A stretch of DNA of 64,000 bases from Stenopsyche tienmushanensis (Eukaryota > Arthropoda > Insecta > Trichoptera > Stenopsychidae): the NCBI GenBank assembly GCA_008973525.1, contig WACJ01000372.1, positions 124,001-188,000 on the forward strand, in the 5' to 3' direction. Shown piece by piece: positions 24,462-35,274 of this stretch (the first letter of the stretch is position 1; each line of letters begins with the position of its first letter). The notes below the pieces were generated by a model. That model saw only the letters and a program-made list of their open reading frames with translations. It was not told where the DNA came from and ran no database searches. The translations under genes were made by a program, and so were the position numbers.

Positions 24462-26855
24462 TTATATAGTGATAAAATCATAATAAAGGCATTATTAAGT
24501 TTATTATTACATACGCCATTTATATTAGCAAAACATTTATATTACGCCTTAATGTAATAAGAGAGAAAAGACCTGTGCCGTATCAGAGGTCCTTTTTCTG
24601 GACCTCTTGGCCACAGGGATTTGGTAGTCAGCCTCGGTGACTTTTAGGCGTTCAAAGCCTTCTGTCATAGTTTCGGAGCCAAATGCGCCAATACCAAATA
24701 TCATAACAGGTTGACAATATACTTGTATCAATCTAGTTGTGAATAATTTAAAAAAAATGAAAAAAACAGCTTAATGTATTACATTGTCAATGAGTCGCAG
24801 AATATTATTAAAAAAAGTTATTTTATGTTTAAACTGCGTTTAAGTAAAGATAAAGTTCGTCAACGATTTGGAGCAGCGAGTGTCCATAAAAATACAAAGA
24901 CGTGCTCAGGTCATGTTTCAAATAACAATGACGATTGGCTTTTCACATGGATTTCTAGATCAGAGTGTAATAAAAATATTGCTATCACGAAAGGTCTATT
25001 CTGTGCGATAAAACACGATTGAAAAATCTATGATCAGATGATTCTCTTTCGTTTGGGGCTGCATCAATACCGTATTACTTCTCCACGTCACGTATTAATG
25101 TGATAAACTTCCCGCGGTTTTTCAAGATGTAACGCAAAGCCGGCGTTGTCATATCTGGACGAAGAAGATAAAAGTTTGCTTACACGTGCCAGCCGCGGGA
25201 CGATTTATGTTATTGCTTATTGTTGAAGTATTTCTTTCCAATAAATTATTGCACCGCGTTCAGATCGGGATACATCGCCGAAAGAAAAAGTTTCGTTTAT
25301 TTTCCCTTTTGTGGTATCCGTAACTATCCCCTATTGAAGTTTGTCTGCATTCTGATTTATTTACAGCCTTATCGAGAGCAGAGAAAAATATGTGCTGCCT
25401 ATTCACTTGGCACGTATTTTTTTGTGATTTATTTCGCCATGTTCTAATGTGAAACTGCGGCGGTCCGCATTTTTATTGGCGCCGATGCGTTCGTAATATC
25501 GAATTGCTCGTTGGTTTATCGCCGTTTATGCAATAATTAATGGACTCTTTGATGTTATTGAATGAATTAATTAATATAAAGCGTTTAATTTATCGACTGT
25601 GGCGCGTTTGTTCAATTATCGAACGCGTGGATAATAATTAGATTGCGGCATATGTGGCGGTCAAATTGAACTGCGAATGTGTTTAAATGTTTCATAAAAA
25701 TAAACAATTCAATTTGATTAAAATAAGTTTACAATGTGTTGTTTATCTGTCGTTTGTATTTCAAGATCCATTAGGATCAAGTGATAGTGTAGTGTTTTAG
25801 ATCTTGGACCCTTATTATAATGGTTCGGGGTAAAATCCAGATTCTATAAAAAAAATCATCATACCAATATATTTGTTGGTTAAACTTACAGATATTAAAA
25901 TTGCGATAAAAATATCGACTTAATTTGGATTGACATACTTGAATTATTTAAATTCCATAAGACTTTTATAGAGAAGAATCTATTAATTATAAACAAAAAA
26001 CGTTTTGGGATATAAAAGAAATTAGGAAGAATTGTCGGTTTTCATTATTTAAGCCCGTGTTTATAACGGCGAGAACCGAAACTGCGGTCAACCTTCATTA
26101 ATGAAGAAAAACTACGGAAGACGAACATCCATGAAAAATTCTTCACGACCATTACGATGAATTATGAATAGATATAAATCGAAATACTTCTAGGAAAAAT
26201 TGATTTTATGCATTGCCTTTGATCCATTTGTTAATGAAAATTGCTATAAAAAAATACGCTATGTTGTGTAATATATAATAAAATAGGCTTGTTACTAGTG
26301 TATACACACACAGTAGAAGCTACAGTGCGCATGCGTGATGCGTCTCTATAATCAATGCGACTAGGCATTCCGATTTCTCGATGATTTTCATTTTTCTAAA
26401 ATTTCTCGCGATTTTTCGAGAAATTTTGTTAAAAAAAATTTATGTATAATAAAGTGATATTGGCCGATTAATAATATATTTTACAAAAATCATATTGAAA
26501 ACTATCTTTCAATCGTCATAAAATGTAAATAAGAGAGTGATTCAAATATAACCCGGAATTTAGCTGTTTTTATTAGTGATATATAAAAACACAAATTGAG
26601 TATCATATTCTTCTACATAGTTCCGTTCGTTAGAAATACATCTATTCCAGCGGATACGAAGCTCCTTGATCCCGTCACTGAAGAAAAAAGGCGAGAAGTA
26701 GCATACCCTGTTGCGCAACACGTTATTATTCGTTTTCCCACAAACGAAGGCGTAAAATCAAGTGAAGTTTTGAGCAGGATTATACATTTATAAAAAAAAT
26801 ATTTTATGGTATAAAAATTGATTTCTAAAAATTCTCGAGAAATTCTCCAAAAATA
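24462..26855. other. unannotated stretch
   Basis: About 25030-25660 is balanced and CpG-containing. Elsewhere the DNA is AT-rich. Short frames (24549-24731 minus, 24774-25022 plus, 26596-26793 plus) show no recognisable domain. The last 150 bp before the mariner contain repeated AAATTCTCGAGAAATT-type words. Confidence 0.4.
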
Positions 26856-27911
26856 TTAGGTTGGGGAATAAGTTCGTAGCGTTTTTATATATTTTTTTTG
26901 TTTTACAACATTTTTTTGCTTTCTGACAAAGTGTATAATATTCATTCGATAGAGCTCTTTCTATTCTAAAAATCTGTGTTAATTATCTTTTTGAATAATT
27001 TAATTTTTTATTACCTTTGAGTCTTAGAAATGGAATATCCACGAGGTAAAAAGCAACATTTTCGACACCAACTCTTCTTCGCTTTTCATCGAGGTCAAAA
27101 AGCTTCTGAAGCAGTCCGGAATATTTGCAACGTATACGGAGAAGGTGTCATAGGTGAGTTCACAGCACGGAAATGGTTTGCAAAGTTCAAAAATGGCGAT
27201 TTTGATGAAGATCTTAGAACACGCGGTCATAAACGGACGCTTTTTGTATCGAATCGTCACGGGAGATAAGAAATGGTGTCTGTGCATAAACATGAAACAA
27301 AGAAAGGAATGGGTGGCTCCAGAAGATACGCCAAAGCCGAGAGTTAAACCTGACCTTCGTCCAAAGAAGGCCATGATCTGCGTTTGGTGGGACTGGCAGG
27401 GTATGGTGCACTGGGAAAGGCTCGAAAGGAATGCCACGGTCAACAAGGAGCTTAACAAAGCTCAGCTACACCGCGTGAAAGAGGCTATTCAACTGAAAAT
27501 ATCCCATCGACAAAGCCAAACTATACTTCTTCACAACAACGCCCCATGTTGCACAAGCCATCAAAGCCGCACTCGAAGAGCTAATGGGAGCTCGAATGGG
27601 AGGTCCTTCAGCATCTACCGTATTTTCCAGATCTATCACCAACGGATTACCATCTTTTCCGCTCCCTGTCGAACCATATGAGAGGCGTTCCATCAACAAT
27701 GGAGAGGACCTTAAAAACTGACTCAACAAACTCTTCGATACCAGACTGGGCGATTTTTGGCAGAACAGCATCGATAAATTGGTCGAGAGATTAGAGGAAG
27801 GAGTAAACAGCAACGGCGAATACACAATTAATTAATTTATTGTTAAAACTTTTGATTTTTGTTTGAATAATTTTTTTTGATAAAAACGCTACGAACTTAT
27901 TCCCAACCTAA
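26856..27911 (+). mobile_element. mariner element with both inverted repeats, inactive
   Basis: TA (26854-26855 and 27912-27913) flanks a 1056-bp element. Inverted repeats of about 27 bp begin TTAGGTTGGGG(A)ATAAGTTCG on the left, and the right end is the reverse complement with one base fewer in the G run. Complete mariners are about 1.25-1.3 kb; about 200-250 bp is missing from the first half of the transposase gene. Confidence 0.92.
27030..27834 (+). pseudogene. mariner transposase, frameshifted and catalytically dead
   Basis: The reading starts at ATG 27030 with the N-terminal helix-turn-helix (RNICNVYGEGVIGEFTARKW near residues 31-50). About 85 residues of linker and second DNA-binding domain are deleted, and the sequence resumes in another frame with IVTGDKKWCLCINMKQRKEW. 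The first catalytic aspartate (GDKKW) remains. The second is changed to asparagine (LLHNNAPCC where the family has LLHDNARPH). The third block (YSPDLxPxDYH in the family) is degraded to FSRSITNGL and has lost its aspartate. After another frame change DFWQNSIDKLVERLEEGVNS gives the normal C-terminus, stop near 27834. A stop codon also lies in the last frame near 27718. Confidence 0.88.
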
Positions 27912-27913
27912 TA

Positions 27914-29823
27914 ATTTTCGAGTGTCAATATAAATTTTACTTAAATAAATTAGAATTGATGATTAATATTTCTGCAAATTATGTAAAGATGGAATCATTT
28001 TTTAAATGTATTTTTGGACCGATTTCATTGTTCATCAAATAAACAAGATAACGTAATTCACGCACTCATAAACTGTTGTAAAATTCCAGTTTTTTCTAAC
28101 ATAACAAAAAATATATGTGATATTGTGTAATAGTTGGCGGGTGGCTGCATAAGATACGATTTAGTAAACAAGACATGCTGAATAATAAAGCAGTTGTTGT
28201 AAATTTATTACATAAATTACATTTCTATCTGAAATGAAAATTCTACAATTTGTATGTTTTGGCAATGCTGCAACATAAATCAAATGGCGTTTTGATGTAA
28301 GTACGAATGTAGAAATATCTGAATGGGCTAGAAAGTACTGAAGAGCTCCTTAGAAAATATTGCATGCATATTTATGGAAAAACGTAGAGCGAAGATGTAA
28401 GGGATTCCGGAATGTGCGATGAGAAATGCATAAGAGAATGGGACGTGTTCCATATCTTGAGAGCTTAAATTTAATTAGATCTCAGTTCTGAGTCTGGATA
28501 AACAATCTATTCCCGGGGAAGAAAATGCAAAATCGTCTACATGGTCCTATTACTTGGCGTTAGCGAATATGGAATAATAAGCCCAAGGTAAGGGCTTCTT
28601 CGGAAAATAGCGAACCGGCGTCACTAATTGGGGTCGATCCTCAGGGACCGTTGACGCATGGGAATCCAATTTGTTTTTAGTAAATTTATTAGGCGTCTTC
28701 TCTAAAAGATAAAGCATTTAGTAGACGGCAATAAAGATCAAATTTTTCCCTCGAACAAGATAAAGCTCCATCGATATAGCAGCAAAAAACATACTTACAT
28801 CGGTCCAAATATAATATATCTCCAGCGAGAAGAAAGAAGGCATACACTGGGAGGCGAATTGTTGGTTTAAGTACTGTAGAAAATGAAAATTTTTCCGTTC
28901 GAGATAACAGAATTGAAGATTTGTTTGAACGAGCAAGAACGAAACATTATCCAGACCACTTACCGAAGAAATAGTTATTTAACGTGAAAAGAATCGTATC
29001 TGTATCACGATGAAACAAGCAATGTAAACCCTCCCCGAAAGATGACGAGAAATGTATTATTATGCCATAAAAAATCATATAAAAGGGCTAAAACGAGCGA
29101 ATATAATTGGATACGATTCTGCAAATGTTGACACTGTAAATTGAGAAAAACTTTAACTAGCACAAATAATGCTAGATACTAAACAACGTAAGCTAGATAA
29201 AACTAACGCCTTATTATGAATGAACTAAATAATGCAGCCTAATCAAATAAGCAACCATTTACTTACTACGATAACATTGTAATTTTCAAAAGACCGGGGA
29301 AAACATGCATATCGCGATATGTACCTGCAAAGAAAAAATACCATATTAGTAATCATGTTTTGAAATACAGTTATTGTTAGATTCACAACGATGCAAAATA
29401 ACATGTTTACATCAATATTATCTGCACATGGCTATCAGCAGAATGTATATTTTAAAAATAATTAATTGTTATTAAATTGATTGCCGTTCTAGAAATTGCA
29501 CAAGCACTCGATAGCATATGACGTTCAGGGGTCATTGTATAATATAAATAAAAAACTAACTAACTATCCATTATTTATATAGAGCACCGTTTAAATAAAT
29601 GCAATATAGATAGCTATAGACAAAAGAATCTTTCATTCAAGGCAATGTTTCGAATAGATCACGGCTATAGCGAGCAACTATACATAAAATGCTTTTAAAG
29701 TGTGCATTTTCTTTTAAACCTTTTCCATTTTTCCTTGAAGCTTGAATATTTCTGATTGAATGTCTTTTGGCTTATGATTCATTGAGTTATGAGACATTTG
29801 TGTAAGAGATATTCAGCTATCGA
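27914..29823. other. AT-rich stretch, no gene seen
   Basis: No recognisable gene or repeat; frames are short and without motif. Confidence 0.45.
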
Positions 29824-29932
29824 CATTTCGCCATTTATGTTTGTCCCGAACTTCTTCCCTCCAGTTACTCAGATCCAGACATTCGACATCCTTGTTGACA
29901 TATTCATTCCAGCGTAGTCATCCGACAAGCTC
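29824..29932 (-). pseudogene. possible non-LTR retrotransposon C-terminal fragment
   Basis: A minus-strand frame reads LRWNEYVNKDVECLDLSNWR followed by EEVRDKHKWRNVDS and a stop. The pattern RW-x-(D/E)-(x)-D-(x3)-L-(x3)-NW-(x2)-(x4)-RD-(x2)-KWR is common at the C-terminus of insect non-LTR reverse transcriptase proteins. No reverse transcriptase motif was found upstream, so the assignment is weak. Confidence 0.25.
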
Positions 29933-32518
29933 ACTAATAGGCGGCTTGCTAATAGAGGATATTTGTAGATAGTCCCGTGATGAAGTGATTCAACTAGTAA
30001 CTCGCATCCATTTAGGTTCAAATCTACAGGAGGTGTTGTTGGTGACCACATTTTTATAAATACACATATAACCAAAGCTATTCGCAAAATATTACACAAG
30101 TATATCACAATTTAAAACCTTAAGCAACAAGCAGTCGACCTTCCTTCAGATAGTGTAGGAGCGAATCCGGGATATACTTAAGCGTCATGCCCTTGGTAAT
30201 GCCCTAGCTAGGAAAGGAGGGACTGGAATCTTTACATTCCAGAAAGCGCTATCCATTAAAATCAACAAGGTCATCTAGAACAACTTTCCATACTTTTCCG
30301 AAGAAAACTGATCAGTCTTTACAAACTCCCTCCACACTTCTCTATTGAGACAGTCGCGAAAGCGTCCTTCGATAAGTTCATCCGGGAGACCCGATTTGTG
30401 AGCCTTCTAAATGAAATTCGGAGGTTATACAATTTTCAATATCGAGCAAATGAGGAGGTGAGCGTATCATACAGACATACTGGATGTAACCCTTTAATTT
30501 GAATGGATATTGAAGAGGCACATAGTTTGGCAGAGGACTGTTTGTGGCTGCACTATGATGATGATATACTCTATGAAAAACTATGTCAACGTGGTTGGCA
30601 ATTATCACATAAAAAGAAATTTTTAAGAAGGTTCAGACGAAGTTAACAACAGATAATATGTCGTACATGTCCATGATCTCCAGATTCTTAATAAATCTTA
30701 TTGATTTAGTACCGCAATATTAAAACATAATTTTAATCATAATTGTCATCAGAAATCAGAATGCCTAAATAGGAATATGCATATTATTTTTAAAGTCAAA
30801 TACTGAAGCGGGTCGATTTAAAAGTTATTTGGGCACTGTGCTCGTTGGAATTATCAAAATGATAAATAAATTGTATTATTAAAGAATACAATATTTTATT
30901 TGCCTCCTTTCTATTAAGCCCATCCTTTTAGACGTCGTCTGAAAGATGAAGAGCAGCTATAGAACCACACTTACTCTTGAGAAACAAGGAGTAGTGTCGT
31001 ATGTTGCAGATTGTTTTCAAGAGAGTAGCCCTACATTACTGAGGAGGGGGGGCATCCCGCCTTATACTCGTTGGAGTCCCACTGAAAGAACTCTGAATGA
31101 ATGGAAAATGTCTATGCCTGATAACGATTACGAAGATAATGATTAGCTTCAAATGCATTTGATGCAATTACGTCTTTTTTTTTAATTTGAATCCAAAGTG
31201 GTGCAAACGTACAGCAAAATAGCGTAGTTGTTAATTCCATTATGAAAGTCTTTCGCGATAGTCAAAGAGCCTAACATCTGTTTCAGAAGTAGTGTAGCAT
31301 TCACCAGGTGGTGATCCCGGAAAAGCCACCCGGAGTTTTCATTATTGGACGGTGTTTACCGTTTGCGAAGCTGTGGCGTGGTTGAGTCTTGAACTAGTAC
31401 TTACTTTCCTAGTGCATATATGCCGAAATAAGTAAACAAGCTCCTCCACGACACAGGACGAAATATTCACTACGCTATTTACTCTGCAAACTTCTCCGCT
31501 CCGAGTCTACTCGTGACGGGTTGAGTGCCTCACTAAGCCTCTTCGGGGGGATCGGATCTAAGGAGCGAGCGGAGGCTTACGTCCTAACTACCCCGCGACC
31601 TACCCCGAACAATACTTGTGAAATTTTAACGGCGGATCCTTCAGTTGAAAAACACTTAAATTGCTACGTCGACGAGATCCCTCCGAGCGAAACGATTACG
31701 TTCATAAATACGAAATAATCCCCAACCTGCGATTTTGGAGAGTCATAAATAAAGCCTCGCCGTTCCACCCCCCCCGACATGAGAAGCGGCCTCGCTCGAT
31801 TGATACGTGTATGACCACAAACAACCATGCCAAAACAGAATATAACATCATTTACAAAACGATAAATGGGCCTCATCAAATGAGAAATAAACAAGCCCCG
31901 CCGAAAAATGTTTCGAACATCGTAATGTATTCGGATATGGCAAATCTAACAACATCTTGATAAATTATATAGATCCATTCAAACTCGTTCAATACAAGAG
32001 CATTTCACTACACGTTTATGATCAACAAAGACTAGCGCGTACGTACGACTTTTGCTAAAATGCGAATCAAAATTAATTAACCTGCAAAAAACAGACAAAC
32101 GTTTGAGATGAAAATCGGCAAATATTTGCAAAGGGAAACCCTTCAAACGAGGTCAGAGATGCGAGCACAAATTTTCCCTCAAATAAAGTATCGCTTTACC
32201 AATTGAATTATCTTCATTAAACAAGCTTTTCCATAAAACGAATTTCCCCGTGAGAAGCGACTTATAATTAATAAGGATACAGGGAGAGTTTGCGGAACGA
32301 TTGTGACGTTGAATGCAAAAACTTCAAAACAAATTAATCGATACAAACGCTTACAGCAAACTTCTACAAAGCGTATTCATTTTCGATACATAAATAGAAA
32401 ATTCATCGTCTTACTTTGGTAATAGGCATAAGATACATACGTTGGCAACACGTTTATTTAACTATTTTTAAAAAATCGGCTTTCATGCATTTATATGTAT
32501 CATACTATTATTTATTGA
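29933..32518. other. mixed stretch with a stop-free frame of unknown origin
   Basis: About 31190-32400 is balanced and CpG-containing. A plus-strand frame without stops runs from about 31414 to the TAA at 31716-31718 (about 101 codons, containing SLFGGIGSKERAEAY and TTPRPTPNNTCEIL) but has no early ATG and no recognisable domain. A shorter frame at 30946-31146 also lacks a known domain. Neither is called as a gene. Confidence 0.3.
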
Positions 32519-33540
32519 TTAATCCTTTGATTAGAGATAAACATAAATGCTATATTCGTATTTCCAACACTTGTCGTCCACACAAATTTACTTTTCTCTC
32601 AGGACCGCGCAGCGTGAGTGAAGCTTGTATATCAATAAATGAACCTTAACACTGTTGATAGCAAACAATATTCGTTCATTATTTCGAGTAAACATAAATA
32701 ATATACACGAATGTTTAGCAAAATAAATTTGGGCCGATCTATAGTGTTTCAAATAGAATCAATTTCGTTACCACACAGAATTTTAAGTATATACACTTAA
32801 ACTTTTTTGTGCGGTAAATCGCACAAAAAAAAGCTATGACGCATAACTTTGAAACAGCTGTATAAAATATATACAAAATCACACAAAAAAGTTAATAAAA
32901 AACAGGAAAACAATATGGCAATTAAAGAATAACATTTATGCTAACATTTAAAAGACATTTTGCATCATTAGTAAAATTTTAAGTAGAGAAGTACTAAATA
33001 TTTTAAATACAAACTATCATCGCTATATCATAATTTTCGTTGCGATTTTCGATATGACTCAATATCGCTCTCTTCTTCGGAAGAAATAGTACATCCTGTA
33101 TCAATGTCATCATTGTTCTGTGTACTTTTTCTCTCTCCAACAATATAATCCCTAACTCAAAAAAAAAATCACAAAATGGCGATTGTTTAAAAAGAAATTC
33201 AGTCATTTTTTGGCCTTATTTTGTCACAGTTCACAGTATAGGTATTCCTTTATAGAAATGCAAGTGATTCTTCGTGTTCACAAAATTTGGTTGAAATTTT
33301 TTGTTGTGTTTAAAAATAATGTTTTACATAAATAATAATTTTATATTAAAAATAGAAACACAGCATTGAAAATTAAGCGCTATGGATCGCTTTTCGAATA
33401 TTTGAGAATATTTAGACGTGTAAGGGTACCTTTACAGCGCGATCATACCATCGATGTGTGATGAGACGCAAGACACTCTCTCCATCTCTGTCACCGATTC
33501 ATTAATCGCAATGTGTGAGAAAGCTTTTCCTTAATACATA
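32519..33540 (+). mobile_element. Second copy of the R1/TTAA element, degraded
   Basis: TTAA at 32519-32522 is followed by TCCTTTGATTAG. R1 blocks follow at 32640-32745 (AACACTGTTGATAGCAAACA, AATAAATTTGGG) and 33395-33535 (ATTTAGACGTGTAAGGGTAC, CTTTACAGCGCGATC, GAGACGCAAGACACTC). Between them, about 32760-33390 is unrelated AT-rich DNA that may be a later insertion, including a TATACACTTAAACTTTTTTG segment resembling the pogo-like MITE end at 45413. The right end is not clear. Confidence 0.45.
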
Positions 33541-33751
33541 ATTTAATGCATTTTATTCAATTACATTTGATGATCATTTGACACAAACATCTTTGTAGAA
33601 AAACAATTTTATAGAATAAATTAAATTTTTGTTTCGGTTTAATCAGAATTCTATTACTAAAACAATAAACAATCAATTTTCGATTCAAATAAAGCATTTT
33701 CATGTGATCACCATTTGGATGATTTTCATCGTTTTATAGCTGAAATGAATT

Positions 33752-33967
33752 TCAGGATTGCTTCATTTCGTCTTGAAAAATTCGTTGCATGTCGGCAATG
33801 ACATTGCCGTCCTCCAGACTAAGTTTTCCAGCTCGTCGGCGAACGTAGCAGGTAAGTTTTAAGCGCGGAATAACACAGCTACTCTCAGACATCTTTATCA
33901 TTTCGAGGCAGTAACCGTACCATTGCACGACAAGGGTAGGAGAAAGCTCCGTATATAAAACAGACTT
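33752..33967 (-). pseudogene. 71-codon stop-free frame, possibly Merlin/ISXO2-like
   Basis: On the minus strand the frame opens after a TAA at 33968-33970 and ends at TGA 33752-33754. It begins KSVLYTELSPTLVVQWYGYC, which resembles the block before the DDE core of Merlin/IS1016-type transposases (…VVDWYxxCRE). The remainder, from LKLTCYVRRRAGKL to NVIADMQRIFQDEMKQS, is not recognised. It has an internal ATG at the 23rd codon. Seventy-one sense codons in such AT-rich DNA is more than expected by chance. It could instead be a short host exon. Confidence 0.3.
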
Positions 33968-33970
33968 TTA

Positions 33971-35274
33971 GCCCAACATATCCGAGAGTGTTTTTATAGT
34001 TTTTTCACGGGTTCTTTAACTTTAAAGCGACCCACATATTTGAAGAACATATGCACGAGGTAAATGCCTTTGCGTACTTTTTGCGTGTTTACGTTGCATA
34101 ATATGATGAATGCGAGCACTCTCATTTAGCATAACATGTTACATACAATTTTAATACTTGATGTCGAAAATGGGTGGTGGAGTTTTTCTGTTTGAATGCT
34201 ATAGCAACGAGGACAATTCGAAAAATCTCATTTTTATTTTGTACAGCTCTTACATATCTCGCGGTATGGATTCATTTCGTTTTTGTCTCTTCCGATGGTG
34301 TCCACTATGGAACAAAGGCCTATTCCATTCGCTTCTATTCCCATCCTTTACAACGATTTTCTTTTTCTTATTTCACTCATCCATCTAACTTGGTTGCTTT
34401 GCGTTTTTCGAGATGGCAGCTTTCGTTAATATTTCAACCGGATTTCTTACTACGTACGCCGGCATTTCAAACGATTCAAACGAATATTTGCCATTGCTTT
34501 CAGATACTTATGTCTTCCGTTTGTACTTCATACTTTATCATTCTTCAAACGATTTCATCTTTTTGTCAAATTCGAAAAAGCTGATTCTTTTTTATTTTGT
34601 TGTTTTGATATTATAAGTAAATTAGACAGAAATTTAAACAAAATGACAGCAAAAGGACATTTATAACAATTTTTGAAGCAATCTGTATATAAATGTCTTA
34701 TACTTACAAGACTGGAAATATGTTATGGCTGTTTATAACAAATAATATATGTACTTAAAATTGCAATGCTTTGAAATTTGCAATACTTCAATCAACTTTG
34801 ACCACGTCTGCTAAAATCCTAACCTTTTTGTATCGAAAGCAGACGATGTTTATTAAACAAAAATTAACGTAAACTCATTGTAAACAGAAAATCAGCTTTG
34901 TATATTTTAATTTGTATGCCTGTATGTACAATTATTTAGATTTCTAAATTTGCTATATTAATGTCCGCAACGTTGAAAGCTTGGTAAACTGTAATTTTAC
35001 TGATTTACATTGTATAAACCCTGACTGAAACAAACATTAGCTTTGTAGAAATGGATGCAAAAATTTGATTGCTGTCTCTCATACTAATAATTTGATTTGG
35101 TGTAAATTGATAAAACAATAGATAACGATATCTCTAAGAAATTTATTATCATAATTGCAAAAATTTCATGAAGAATGACTGTGCAAGATAAATGTTTTTT
35201 GCAAGATAGGAAAATTCTATTGAAAATATTTTATAGTGGTTCCAGGTATTTTGATAACATTATTTTATAAATTA
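33971..35274. other. unannotated AT-rich stretch with one piggyBac-like echo
   Basis: Overlapping plus-strand frames at 34158-34616 have no motif. Near 34795-34860 the minus strand resembles the start region of the piggyBac-like frame at 8400 (TTTCGATAC then a degenerate start), but the ATG is lost. Confidence 0.4.

Noticed and set aside
27030..27834. Functional mariner transposase
   Set aside because: Two of three catalytic residues are lost, a large deletion removes DNA-binding sequence, and there are frameshifts.
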